Assembly: GCF_001559865.1 (NCBI RefSeq)
Contig: NZ_LOHE01000101.1
Span: forward strand, 1-64,000
Direction: 5' to 3'
Source of the DNA: Abyssisolibacter fermentans
Lineage (GTDB): Bacteria; Bacillota; Clostridia; Tissierellales; MCWD3
Length of the DNA: 64,000 nucleotides
Under the pieces are notes generated by a model. It was not told the DNA's origin and ran no database searches. It worked only from the letters and a program-made list of their open reading frames with translations. The first letter of the stretch is position 1. Each line of letters starts with the position of its first letter. This document shows, piece after piece, positions 9,341-18,022 of this stretch. The position numbers and the translations under genes are program-made.

Positions 9341-9468
9341 ATGGTAAATTATATTCACCCTCTATATAATATAATATCTGGGTATTAATGTCAAGTAGTT
9401 AGGATATTGATTTATTTTACACAAAATGCTATACTGTATAGCATAAAAGTGAATATAATTCACCATTA
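9341..9468. promoter_or_regulatory. Palindromic operator cluster in the divergent nfeD/XRE promoter region
   Basis: Two copies of a GGTGAAT-TAT-ATTCACC type palindrome lie at 9341-9360 (with AATGGTAAAT on its left) and 9449-9468 (AGTGAATATAATTCACC), in inverted orientation relative to each other. Between them is a perfect 19-base palindrome, ATGCTATAC-T-GTATAGCAT, at 9426-9444. This suits a dimeric regulator controlling both directions. The adjacent XRE protein is the obvious candidate, by inference. Confidence 0.5.
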
Positions 9469-9507
9469 ATTACATTTGAACATGAGAAAGTAGAAGGAGA
9501 GGTTTTT

Positions 9508-10479
9508 TTGAATAGCATAGGGAAAAAAGTTAGAGAAGCACGGTTAAATAAAAAGATGACTCAATCTGAAGTTGCGGGTGATTTCATAACAAGAAATATG
9601 CTAAGCAAGATTGAAAATGATGCAGCAATGCCTTCTATAAAAACTATTGAATATTTAGCATCTGTATTAGATAAAAATGTTAGTTATTTTTTAGATGTAT
9701 GTAATAATAGGTGTAATGAAAAAGAAGATATATTATATGAAAATAATATTAATCAATCAAAAATTAATAAAAAACTAATTAAAGAATTAATAATGAAGAA
9801 TGATTATAAAGGAATTATTAAGGAAATTGAGAAAAATTGTATAATAAAAGGTATAGATATAGCTTTAGATATAGGAATTGTACTTCAAAAAGTCTATATA
9901 GAAGAGGCTAAAAATACACCAATACAAGAAGCTAAACAACTATATGAAAAAGCAAATGAGCTAAGCGAAAAATTATTTTATGTACCAAATGAGAACTATA
10001 TAGATATTAGTATAGGATTGCTTAAGTGCAACAACTCGCAAATAGGTTATGAAAAAAATATTAATAATACTATAAGCAATTTTTCTAAATGTGATAAGAT
10101 AAATATCTATAACATATTAAAAGCAGAAAAATATATTATATTATATAAAAAAATGGATAAAATAGAAAACAAACTAAAAAGGATAAGTTTAATTAAAAGT
10201 ATTTTAGAAGAAGTAAAAATAGATACATTAGATGATTTTTGGGAAGGTAAATATTATTATATTATGTCAATTATTAATGAAGATGAACAGAACACTTATC
10301 AAAATATGTTATTAAAATGCGAAGAAAAATGGAGTAAAATAGGAGTTAATGAACCGTTAATAGATGTATATACTAAACTTAGTGAACATTTTTCTAAAAA
10401 TAACGACTATGAAAAGGCATATTATTATTCTACAAAGGAAAAAAATTTGCTAAAGTTAAGACCAGGTAGGTATTTATAA
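9508..10479 (+). CDS. XRE-family regulator with TPR-like C-terminal region
   Basis: A 323-residue protein with an N-terminal Cro/C1-type helix-turn-helix (residues 1-62; KVREARLNKKMTQSEVA, then RNMLSKIENDAAMPSIKT). The long helical C-terminal region (about 90-320) resembles the TPR-like domains of peptide- or ligand-responsive XRE regulators. The start codon is TTG, preceded by AAGGAGAGG (9494-9502). It is divergent from the nfeD-floT operon and faces palindromic sites, so it may control that operon and itself. The ligand is unknown. Confidence 0.8.
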   Translation: MNSIGKKVREARLNKKMTQSEVAGDFITRNMLSKIENDAAMPSIKTIEYLASVLDKNVSYFLDVCNNRCNEKEDILYENNINQSKINKKLIKELIMKNDYKGIIKEIEKNCIIKGIDIALDIGIVLQKVYIEEAKNTPIQEAKQLYEKANELSEKLFYVPNENYIDISIGLLKCNNSQIGYEKNINNTISNFSKCDKINIYNILKAEKYIILYKKMDKIENKLKRISLIKSILEEVKIDTLDDFWEGKYYYIMSIINEDEQNTYQNMLLKCEEKWSKIGVNEPLIDVYTKLSEHFSKNNDYEKAYYYSTKEKNLLKLRPGRYL

Positions 10480-10482
10480 GAT

Positions 10483-10525
10483 GATATCGAGTTGGTATAC
10501 TGGGTTTAATAGGTATCTTTAAAAC
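10483..10525. repeat. Dispersed intergenic repeat, module C (degenerate copy)
   Basis: The core ATCGAGTTGGTAT, followed by TTTAATAGGTATCTTT, matches the module at 61165-61215 (ACCGAGTTGGTATG, TTTAATGGATAACTTTT). It lies just after the XRE gene. Confidence 0.5.
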
Positions 10526-10602
10526 AGAAGAATAAGTATAGGATCTATTATACATGAACAAGCTGGTGTTTATGTATTTGACAAATAAATTTTTTTGTTT
10601 TA

Positions 10603-10620
10603 AAATTGGTATATACAATA
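10603..10620. promoter_or_regulatory. Possible NagR operator upstream of nagR
   Basis: AATTGGTATATACAATAT is an imperfect palindrome about 35 bases before the nagR start. It resembles the TGGTATA-type sites bound by NagR/YvoA regulators of B. subtilis. The assignment rests on position and partial similarity only. Confidence 0.35.
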
Positions 10621-10653
10621 TAACAATATAACATTTAAGGAGGAATATATATT

Positions 10654-11388
10654 TTGAAAATAATATCTAGAGAGAATCCTGTACCGCTTTACTATCAACT
10701 TAAAGAATTAATACAAGAAATGATTGAAAATGACATATATAAACCAGGCGAAATTATACCTCCGGAGAGAGAGTTATGTAAAAAGTACGGTATTAGCAGA
10801 ATGACTGCCAGAAGAGCTGTAATGGCTCTTGTTAATGAAGGGGTTTTGTTTAGAGAACAAGGTAAAGGGACATTTGTATCCAAGCCTAAAAAGAAACACA
10901 ATATATTCCAATTAAAGGGTTTTACCGAACAGATGGAAGAAAAGGGTTTAAAGACAAGTACTAAAGAGCTTTTATTTGAAATAAAAAAAGCTACTAAGAA
11001 GATAAAAAATGCTTTAGAGTTAACAGATGATGACGATAAGGTTATAGAAATAAAGAGGTTAAGAATATTGGAAAATGAACCTTTTCTTATTGAAACTGTA
11101 TATATACCATTAAACTTGTGTCCTGATTTAACTTTGGATATGCTAGCAAATAAATCACTTTACCAACTATTTAAGGATAAATATAACTTTGTATTAGATT
11201 ATGCTAAGCAGGCGATAGAACCAATCAAGGTAAATGAATACGAGAGCGAATTGTTAAATTTAGATAATGAAGCTATAGAATTATTATTTACTGGTATAAC
11301 ATACTTAGATTCTGGTAAACCAATAGAATATGTAAAAGCTATTTATAGAAGTGATAAATATAAATATGAGGTAGTTTTAAAAGCTTAA
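10654..11388 (+). CDS. nagR: GntR/HutC-family regulator of N-acetylglucosamine use
   Basis: A 244-residue GntR/HutC-family protein. The N-terminal winged helix (residues 1-75) contains PLYYQLKELIQEMI, PPERELCKKYGISRMTARRA and EQGKGTFV; a UTRA effector domain (about 90-240) follows. NagR/YvoA proteins sense phosphorylated amino sugars and repress nag genes. It starts with TTG behind AAGGAGG (10637-10643) and lies 12 bases before nagA, so regulator and enzymes form one autoregulated operon. The specificity comes from the operon context. Confidence 0.88.
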   Translation: MKIISRENPVPLYYQLKELIQEMIENDIYKPGEIIPPERELCKKYGISRMTARRAVMALVNEGVLFREQGKGTFVSKPKKKHNIFQLKGFTEQMEEKGLKTSTKELLFEIKKATKKIKNALELTDDDDKVIEIKRLRILENEPFLIETVYIPLNLCPDLTLDMLANKSLYQLFKDKYNFVLDYAKQAIEPIKVNEYESELLNLDNEAIELLFTGITYLDSGKPIEYVKAIYRSDKYKYEVVLKA

Positions 11389-11400
11389 GGAGGTAAGTAA

Positions 11401-12543
11401 ATGCGATGTATAGTTAACGGTAAAATTGTTTTGGAAAATATAGTTTTAGAGGACAAAGCACTATTATTTGAAGATAAAATTGTAGATATTGTGGATAAGA
11501 ATAAAATAAATCCTGCATCTGTGGATATTATTGATGCAGAAGGCTGTTATGTTTCACCAGGTTTTATTGATATACATATTCATGGTTGTGGAGGAAAAGA
11601 TACTATGGATGGTGATAAGTCAGCTCTTGAGGTTATTAGTAAAACTGTTATAACTTCAGGGGTAACTTCCTTTACACCAGCTACAATGACTATGGATATA
11701 GAGACTATAAATAAAGCGCTATTGACTATAAGAGATTGTGTTAATAAAGATATGGGTGGAGCTACTATACTAGGTGCTTATTTAGAAGGACCTTTTATCA
11801 GTGAAGCTTACAAAGGAGCACAAAATGCTAAGCATATTACAGCTCCTGAATATGAAATTGTTAAAGATTTTCTTGATATATTAAAGGTTATAGTAGTAGC
11901 TCCTGAATCGGATAATGAATTTAGTTTTATTAAGCAAGTTAAACGTTCAAATAATGAAATAGTTATATCAATTGGGCATTCAAGTGCATCATTTGAACAA
12001 GCTATGCAAGCAATAAAGATGGGTGTAAGCCATACAACTCATACTTTTAATGCAATGACACCACTACATCACAGAAAACCCGGAATCGTGGGTGCAGCAT
12101 TCTCGACTGATGTCACAAGTGAGCTAATAGCAGACAATATACATGTTCACCCGGGATTGTATCAATTATTCTGTGATATTAAGGGAACTGACAATGTTGT
12201 TTTAATTACTGATTCTATGAGAGCTGGTGGTTTAAATGAGGGTGCATATGAATTAGGCGGACAGAAAGTTATTGTTAATAGTAATTCAGCTAGACTAGAA
12301 GATGGAACTTTAGCGGGAAGCATATTACAAATGAATAAAGCTGTAAAAAATGTATATCAAAATACTAATCTTGGCATATGTAATGTAGTAAAAATGGCTT
12401 CTTTAAATCCTGCAAGAGTTTTGGGAGTAGATAATAATAAAGGAAGTATAGGTATTGGAAAAGATGCGGATATAGTTATATTTAACGATGAGTTTAAAAT
12501 ACTTAATACTATTGTAGATGGTAAAACAGTTTATAGGGGCTAA
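11401..12543 (+). CDS. nagA: N-acetylglucosamine-6-phosphate deacetylase
   Basis: A 380-residue amidohydrolase. It removes acetate from GlcNAc-6-phosphate to give glucosamine-6-phosphate. Visible motifs are the metal-site GFIDIHIHGCGG, EGPFIS, the GHSSA and THTFNAM histidines, and the catalytic TDSM segment (ITDSMRAGG). The length is typical. It is followed 21 bases later by nagB, whose enzyme uses its product. AAGGAGG precedes the ATG. Confidence 0.96.
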   Translation: MRCIVNGKIVLENIVLEDKALLFEDKIVDIVDKNKINPASVDIIDAEGCYVSPGFIDIHIHGCGGKDTMDGDKSALEVISKTVITSGVTSFTPATMTMDIETINKALLTIRDCVNKDMGGATILGAYLEGPFISEAYKGAQNAKHITAPEYEIVKDFLDILKVIVVAPESDNEFSFIKQVKRSNNEIVISIGHSSASFEQAMQAIKMGVSHTTHTFNAMTPLHHRKPGIVGAAFSTDVTSELIADNIHVHPGLYQLFCDIKGTDNVVLITDSMRAGGLNEGAYELGGQKVIVNSNSARLEDGTLAGSILQMNKAVKNVYQNTNLGICNVVKMASLNPARVLGVDNNKGSIGIGKDADIVIFNDEFKILNTIVDGKTVYRG

Positions 12544-12564
12544 AAAACAAAGGAGGACATTATA

Positions 12565-13290
12565 ATGAAAATAATTGTTGTTGATAATTATAATGAAATG
12601 AGTAAAAAAGCTGCAAATATAATTGCAAGTTGTATTGTGCTTAAACCTAATAGTGTACTTGGATTAGCTACAGGTTCAACTCCTTTAGGTGTTTATAAGG
12701 AATTAATTAAGTTGTATGAAAATAGTGATGTAGATTTTAGTAATGTTTGTACTTTTAATCTTGATGAATACTATGGTATTACAAAAGATAATGATCAAAG
12801 CTATAGTTATTATATGAAAGAAAACTTTTTTAAGCACGTTAACTTGAAAGAAGAGAACACACATATACCTGATGGTACATGTAAAAATGTAGATACTATG
12901 TGTCAAAGTTATGAAGATATAATAAAACAACATGGTGGAATAGATGTACAAATATTAGGTATAGGACAAAATGGTCACATTGGATTTAATGAACCAGATG
13001 ATAAATTTGTAGCAGATACACATTTAGTTAAGCTAAAAGAAGATACTGTTAATGCAAATTCAAGATTTTTTGAAACTATTGAAGACGTTCCGAAAGAAGC
13101 TGTTAGTATGGGTATAAAGGCAATTATGAAAGCTAAGAAAATTATATTAATAGCTAATGGTATAAATAAAGCTGAAGCAATATATAAGACCATAAAAGAA
13201 GACGTTACACCTGAAGTACCAGCTTCTATACTTCAATTTCATTCGGATGTAACTGTAATTGTTGATAAAGAAGCTGCTTCTAAATTATAA
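12565..13290 (+). CDS. nagB: Glucosamine-6-phosphate deaminase
   Basis: A 241-residue sugar-phosphate isomerase-like enzyme converting glucosamine-6-phosphate to fructose-6-phosphate and ammonia. Motifs include LGLATGSTPLG, FNLDEYYG, GIGQNGHIGFNEP and the MGIKAIMKAKKIIL segment. The length fits Firmicute NagB, which lacks the longer C-terminus of the allosteric E. coli enzyme. It is the last gene of the nag operon and is followed by a strong terminator. Confidence 0.96.
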   Translation: MKIIVVDNYNEMSKKAANIIASCIVLKPNSVLGLATGSTPLGVYKELIKLYENSDVDFSNVCTFNLDEYYGITKDNDQSYSYYMKENFFKHVNLKEENTHIPDGTCKNVDTMCQSYEDIIKQHGGIDVQILGIGQNGHIGFNEPDDKFVADTHLVKLKEDTVNANSRFFETIEDVPKEAVSMGIKAIMKAKKIILIANGINKAEAIYKTIKEDVTPEVPASILQFHSDVTVIVDKEAASKL

Positions 13291-13357
13291 AAAAATATTT
13301 TTGCTAAGTTCTATAAATCTTAATAAATCTATTGCTCAAATAAAAATATTTTATATA

Positions 13358-13395
13358 CAAAACTCCACTTTTATATTTTTTAAAGTGGAGTTTTG
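13358..13395. terminator. Bidirectional terminator between nagB and the rhodanese gene
   Basis: CAAAACTCCACTTT (13358-13371) pairs with AAAGTGGAGTTTTG (13382-13395). The T-rich loop and arms can serve the plus-strand nag operon and the minus-strand rhodanese gene. Confidence 0.8.
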
Positions 13396-13434
13396 TAATA
13401 TTATATTTTCTCTGACCAGAGAATAAATCTAATC

Positions 13435-13812
13435 TCAGCAACCTTCTTTAACAGGAAGAGAATTTTTCACCCATCCATTTAACATTCCACCCTTAAGTGA
13501 ACATGCATCATAACCTAGTAATTTTAGTAGGGATACTATTTGACCAGCTGATTGACCAGAATAACAAATAACAATTATTTTCTTATCTTTTGGTAAGACA
13601 TCTATGCATTCTCCAACGTCATACCAAAAAATGTTTACAGCTCCATCTACATGACCTTTTTTAAAATCCTCCTCTTTTCTAATGTCTAAAACAAACAAAT
13701 CCTTCGGGTTTTGTTTGATTTTTTCATTTAAAGACTCGCACGAAATAAGATTATTACACCCTTTTTCGCAATCTTCAAAATATTTTGCAACTGCCTGATT
13801 TATGGATGTCAT
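13435..13812 (-). CDS. Rhodanese-like domain protein
   Basis: A 125-residue single-domain rhodanese. After about 20 N-terminal residues the domain contains LFVLDIRKEEDFKKGHVDGAVNI and the active-site loop CYSGQSAG, whose Cys is the persulfide-bearing residue. It may carry sulfur (or selenium) in the cytoplasm; the substrate is unknown. It is a single minus-strand gene preceded by AAGGAGG. Confidence 0.9.
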   Translation of the reverse strand: MTSINQAVAKYFEDCEKGCNNLISCESLNEKIKQNPKDLFVLDIRKEEDFKKGHVDGAVNIFWYDVGECIDVLPKDKKIIVICYSGQSAGQIVSLLKLLGYDACSLKGGMLNGWVKNSLPVKEGC

Positions 13813-13955
13813 ACTAAAAAACCTCCTTATTGAAATAATGAAACATATATATATTTCTATACAATGTAAAAAAAACCTTTAAATATCAATACAAATTTTA
13901 AAGCAACAAATAATATTGTAATAAATATTATCAAATATAAATATAAATTTACTAG

Positions 13956-14103
13956 ACCCTGATTATTTAATATAACTCCCCATACTATGTTGTATAATTG
14001 TGAATTATGAGCAGAGAACTTAAATTTATTTTAGTTCTCTGCTTAATATCATAGATTTTAGTTCTCTACACACAGTATCTAATTTTATAAATAATCTGGG
14101 TTT
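13956..14103. repeat. MITE-like dispersed repeat (modules A and B with terminal inverted repeats)
   Basis: This fills most of the 320-base gap between the rhodanese and YkvI genes. The left end reads ACCCTGATTATTTA and the right end TAAATAATCTGGGTTT, an imperfect terminal inverted repeat. Inside are the module A sequence TATGTTGTATAATTGTGAAT and module B (GAGCAGAGAACTTAAA, GATTTTAGTTCTCT), both found elsewhere in the window. No coding capacity is seen. Confidence 0.65.
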
Positions 14104-14132
14104 AATTATTATCTGGAGATGGAGGCTAAAAT

Positions 14133-15209
14133 ATGTATTATAAACCTTGGTTTAAATTAAGTTGTCTATATGTAGGTAGTGTTGTAGGAGCTGGTTTTGC
14201 ATCTGGACAAGAAATAATGCAGTTTTTTGCCATATATGGTTATAGAGGCATATTTGGTGCTATTATATCTTGTACATTATTTATGATAATAGGAAGTATT
14301 ATATTGATAAAAACTTATGAGTTAAAATCAAATGATTATACTTATCTAATTAATCCAATTTTAGGACCTAAATTTATAAAAATATTTGAAATAATAGTTT
14401 TATTTTTCTTATATATTGGATACTGTGTAATGCTTGCTGGTTCAGGTGCAATAGCAGTTCGAATACTAGGCTGTAATGTTAATATTGGTATTTATATTAT
14501 GTCTGTTGCAGTTTTTTTAGTAATAATTAACAACGTAGAAGGGTTAGCTACAATAAATACTGTTTTAATACCATTTTTAATTTTAGCTATAATAATTATT
14601 GCATCACTAACTATGAAATCGCAGGGTAAAATATATTTTAGTAATTTACACGGAGCAAAAGTATTTAGAAAGGATTGGTTTTTTTCTTCGATTTTATATG
14701 TAAGTTATAATAGCATACCTGCTGTAGTTGTATTATCTACAGCATTATCAATAATACCTAATAGAAAAACTGCTTTGCTTGGGGGAGTTTATGGAGGTAT
14801 AATTTTATTAGTAATGAGTTTGTTCATAATTGTACCTCTATTGATATTTAGCACTGATTTATATGGAGTAGAAATTCCTATGCTTAAAATTGCAGGAAGA
14901 TTAGGTAGGTTTGCCGAATATACATATAGTCTAGTATTGTTAATTGCAATGTATACAACTGCAATAGGAAATGCATTTGGATTTGTAAAAAGATGTTCAC
15001 AATTATTAAATGTTAAAATATATATTGTAGCAGCTGTATTTTGTATAAGTGCAATACCATTATCAAAATTTGGTTTTATAAAACTAGTAAAGATTATGTA
15101 CCCTTTGTTAGGTTACATAGCTATAGTGTTATTTATTACTATTGTTTTAAAGGATTTTTGCTTACTATTTATTAAATTTTTTAGACGATATAATAAAGCT
15201 AAGTTATAA
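14133..15209 (+). CDS. YkvI-like membrane transporter
   Basis: A 358-residue integral membrane protein with about ten hydrophobic segments. The N-terminus SVVGAGFASGQEIMQFF is the hallmark of the YkvI family (COG3949, APC-type transporter fold). The substrate is unknown. It is followed after about 100 bases by a beta-propeller and CvpA pair that may be a separate unit. GATGGAGG precedes the ATG. Confidence 0.85.
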   Translation: MYYKPWFKLSCLYVGSVVGAGFASGQEIMQFFAIYGYRGIFGAIISCTLFMIIGSIILIKTYELKSNDYTYLINPILGPKFIKIFEIIVLFFLYIGYCVMLAGSGAIAVRILGCNVNIGIYIMSVAVFLVIINNVEGLATINTVLIPFLILAIIIIASLTMKSQGKIYFSNLHGAKVFRKDWFFSSILYVSYNSIPAVVVLSTALSIIPNRKTALLGGVYGGIILLVMSLFIIVPLLIFSTDLYGVEIPMLKIAGRLGRFAEYTYSLVLLIAMYTTAIGNAFGFVKRCSQLLNVKIYIVAAVFCISAIPLSKFGFIKLVKIMYPLLGYIAIVLFITIVLKDFCLLFIKFFRRYNKAKL

Positions 15210-15305
15210 GCATGAATTTTAAAGTTTTCGTTTACTAATAAGAGTTCTATATGATAAAGGGATAAAATATATAAATAGGATGGACGAGCTTTTGGAGGTT
15301 TTATA

Positions 15306-16397
15306 ATGAAGAAAATAAGAAAACTTAATTATAAGTTTATAATTGTGTTAATTCTATCAATAATAATTATAATAAGTGTTTTTAAAGTAAATGTAATAAA
15401 GAGTGTTTTCAGTAATTTAGATGTAGAAATTCACCATAGTAAAAGCTTTGATTTAAAAGGTTCTAAACCTACTAAAGTACATGCTTATATAGACGGTGTA
15501 GTGTATTATTCTAATAACAAAATTTCACTTTCAAATTATTCTGGACAGGAGGTATGGAGTAAAGTTATAGCATACGCTAGTCCATTAGTTTACATGGGAG
15601 AAGATAAAATATATGTAGCTGATAGTGTTAGTGGGCAAATAAATACATTGGATACAAAAGGAGAAATAATATGGAAGTATAATCCTAAATACTCAATATC
15701 TAACATTGGCGAGGATGATGGTAATTTAATTATTCTTTCGCAGAATCTATCAGGGAAATCCAGAGTAAATATAATTAACGGAAACGGTGAAATAGTGTCA
15801 AATACTATGTTAGAAGATGGGATTGCCTTAACTGTTAGAGTATCTAATAAATATAGAGAATATGCTGTTGTATCAATAAATTTTGATAGTGAAAACATTA
15901 CATGCGAAGTAAGTGTATTTGATTTCAGTGGGCAATTATTATTTATTAAACAATTTGACGGCGAATTAGTATATGATATTTGTTTTACTAATAGAGAAAA
16001 GCTTATGTATATCTCAGATAAAAGTGTTGGTCACATTGATAAACAATCTATGATTTGGAAACAAGGGTTGGAATTAGAACCATCATGTATTAACATTGAT
16101 GAAAAAAAGAATAGGATATATATAGTGAATAAAAATGAACTAAAACAAATTGACTCAAATGGGAATACTTTGATAAATGCAAAACTAGATAAAGAATTTA
16201 GTAAAATATACAAAAAAGACCAATATGTATATTTGATAGATAGTAACAGCTTTTTAGTACTAGATGATTTAGGTGAAATTAAAACAAAATATAAACATAA
16301 TAGTGAGATTTTAAATTTTGAACTAGTAAAAGATAATATAATACTTTTATCAGGGAATAAATGTACTATTTTAGAATATAAGTACGTTGAAAAATAG
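15306..16397 (+). CDS. Membrane-anchored beta-propeller protein (DUF5711-like)
   Basis: A 363-residue protein with one N-terminal membrane anchor (about residues 10-30) and an extracellular region built of repeated beta-strand units with Gly/Asp turns (for example KGEIIWKYN, SGQLLFIKQF, NGNTLINAK), as in PQQ/WD40-type propellers and DUF5711 proteins. No catalytic residues are apparent. The CvpA-like gene starts 11 bases after it, suggesting a common operon, perhaps in envelope function. Confidence 0.7.
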   Translation: MKKIRKLNYKFIIVLILSIIIIISVFKVNVIKSVFSNLDVEIHHSKSFDLKGSKPTKVHAYIDGVVYYSNNKISLSNYSGQEVWSKVIAYASPLVYMGEDKIYVADSVSGQINTLDTKGEIIWKYNPKYSISNIGEDDGNLIILSQNLSGKSRVNIINGNGEIVSNTMLEDGIALTVRVSNKYREYAVVSINFDSENITCEVSVFDFSGQLLFIKQFDGELVYDICFTNREKLMYISDKSVGHIDKQSMIWKQGLELEPSCINIDEKKNRIYIVNKNELKQIDSNGNTLINAKLDKEFSKIYKKDQYVYLIDSNSFLVLDDLGEIKTKYKHNSEILNFELVKDNIILLSGNKCTILEYKYVEK

Positions 16398-16408
16398 GGG
16401 GATTTGAA

Positions 16409-17113
16409 GTGAATATTTTGGATATAATTATAATACTTTTTTTCCTTTATGAACTTATAGTAGGGTTTTGTAAAGGTTTCGTTTCATCAGTTTTTAAGCT
16501 GGGCGGATTTATTTTAGCTATAGTTTTAACAAAACGATATTATTCCAAGGTAGCTGTATTAATATCTAAAAACACTAAAGTTTTAGAAGCTATAAATAGG
16601 TTTGCAACTGAAAAAGCAAATGCATTATTAGCTAAGGTAAGTAACCCTAATAATGTTAATGGTATATTAGAAAATATGAAATTGCCTTCACAAGTTAAAG
16701 AAGCTATAGCAAATAACAGTGGAGGTATAGGACAAGAAGCCATTGATCCTAGCTATATGCTATCATCAGTGTTTACTAATTTGATAATTAATATCTTGAG
16801 TATACTATTAGTTTTTATAATAATTAAGCTTATTATTTATATAATTTATGAAATAATAGAAAAATTCGTTGAAATACCTGGCATAAAGCAATTAAATAAA
16901 GTATTAGGTATGTTGTTAGGGCTTGTTAAAGGAATATTAATAGTATCTTTTATATTTGTAATTCTTTCACCGATTATATCGTTTACACCTGACGGGTTTA
17001 TTTCAAAATTAACTGAGGGTTCTAAATTAGCTAGCTTTTTTTATTCAAATAATGTAATATTGTATATAATAGATGATTTACATATTGCTAAATTTGTTAG
17101 TTATTTAAGTTAG
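16409..17113 (+). CDS. CvpA-family membrane protein
   Basis: A 234-residue CvpA-family protein. It begins with ILDIIIILFFLYELIVGFCKGF, the characteristic first segment, and has about four membrane segments with a hydrophilic stretch (about residues 55-120) after the second. It starts with GTG behind AGGGGGA. CvpA homologues affect the cell envelope and secretion; the role here is not defined. It is the last gene of its operon, followed by a hairpin. Confidence 0.85.
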   Translation: MNILDIIIILFFLYELIVGFCKGFVSSVFKLGGFILAIVLTKRYYSKVAVLISKNTKVLEAINRFATEKANALLAKVSNPNNVNGILENMKLPSQVKEAIANNSGGIGQEAIDPSYMLSSVFTNLIINILSILLVFIIIKLIIYIIYEIIEKFVEIPGIKQLNKVLGMLLGLVKGILIVSFIFVILSPIISFTPDGFISKLTEGSKLASFFYSNNVILYIIDDLHIAKFVSYLS

Positions 17114-17210
17114 TAATATTATCTATATTATTCATATAACTTTGTTTAAATAATACTTAAGCGATATATGAACAATAGTTTATTATTTAGATATCTTATT
17201 TATCACAAAA

Positions 17211-17239
17211 AAAAGAAATTGATATTATCAATTTCTTTT
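17211..17239. terminator. Hairpin terminator after the CvpA-like gene
   Basis: AAAAGAAATTGAT pairs with ATCAATTTCTTTT across a three-base loop. The U-rich 3' arm could end the plus-strand operon. The flanking 17114-17210 is A+T-rich, with TATTATTCATATAACTTTG at 17129-17147 resembling repeat module A. Confidence 0.55.
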
Positions 17240-17268
17240 AAAGGGTTGTATTGCAAAATGAAAAAATA

Positions 17269-17490
17269 TTATAATTTTACATTTATATAAAGATAAAATA
17301 TAATTGCATAATCCGAATTATCCATAAAAAATGATACATAACACATACTGATAATGTTAGGCGCATTAACTAAGCATGTCCAAATTTCATGAATAATAAG
17401 GATTAAAGAATCAATAGGATTTATATTATCAGCATAAAAATATGCTGTTATTTTTTTTAGCATAAAACGTAAATCTAAATATTGAAGCAA
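17269..17490 (-). CDS. Doubtful small hydrophobic ORF, possibly a gene remnant
   Basis: A 73-codon open frame starting with TTG and lacking a clear ribosome-binding site. It includes FYADNINPIDSLILIIHE and a hydrophobic C-terminal half. I do not recognise the family. It lies alone between two hairpins (17211-17239 and 17503-17538). It may be a decayed gene or non-coding; apart from this the 530-base gap holds only hairpins. Confidence 0.2.
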   Translation of the reverse strand: MLQYLDLRFMLKKITAYFYADNINPIDSLILIIHEIWTCLVNAPNIISMCYVSFFMDNSDYAIIFYLYINVKL

Positions 17491-17502
17491 TATCTAAAAT
17501 TA

Positions 17503-17538
17503 AGAGGGGCAATATCGTAAAGGGTTATTGCCCCTTCT
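17503..17538. terminator. G+C-rich hairpin in the intergenic region
   Basis: GAGGGGCAATA (17504-17514) pairs with TATTGCCCCTTC (17526-17537), an unusually G+C-rich stem for this region. It lies downstream of the minus-strand SHOCT-like gene and could terminate that operon in the minus direction, or act on a plus-strand transcript. Confidence 0.4.
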
Positions 17539-17647
17539 TTCAGTAATCAAAGTTATACTTGTTTATGTTCGGTTTTATACAGTTGCGTATATAGTCATAT
17601 TATTAATATTGATATATGGACCTGTTCCTGTTTACACATTTGTGAAT

Positions 17648-18022
17648 TTATTCAATATAAATTTCAACTTTTTTTTCGTTTTCGTCATCCCAATATTCAA
17701 GTATTTTTCCCTTTTTATCTTTTTCAGCTGCTTGTATAATCTTGTTTATATCTATTACATGTTTTGTTCCACATATATTTGATATATATTTTGATATAAA
17801 TTTTGTACTTATATCAAGTATAGTTAATGGTATATTAGCATTTGATTTAAGTTTTTTATCTTTATTATAGACATTTATTTTTAATGTCTTGAACTCTTTA
17901 TGTTCTTTATAATAATTTGTATTTAATGCTTCTAATAAGTCTAATCCATCAGATGAAGAAATCTTTCCATCTTCTATCATTTTAAGAATTTGAATTTTTT
18001 CGTCTCTATAATTTTTTGACAT
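17648..18022 (-). CDS. SHOCT-like domain protein (third gene of DUF2089 operon)
   Basis: A 124-residue protein. Its N-terminus IQILKMIEDGKISSSDGLDLL is a short SHOCT/YvlB-type helical domain. The rest (about 45-124) contains ILDISTKFISKYIS and a KVEIYIE end, as in the small YvlB-associated proteins. It overlaps the preceding DUF4097 gene by 17 bases, so the two are translationally coupled. Its function is unknown. The same N-terminal motif occurs in the two upstream proteins of the operon. Confidence 0.7.
   Translation of the reverse strand: MSKNYRDEKIQILKMIEDGKISSSDGLDLLEALNTNYYKEHKEFKTLKINVYNKDKKLKSNANIPLTILDISTKFISKYISNICGTKHVIDINKIIQAAEKDKKGKILEYWDDENEKKVEIYIE

Noticed and set aside
17528-17782. 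An 84-codon plus-strand hydrophobic ORF
   Set aside because: It overlaps the end of the SHOCT-like gene on the other strand, lacks a ribosome-binding site and begins within a hairpin.
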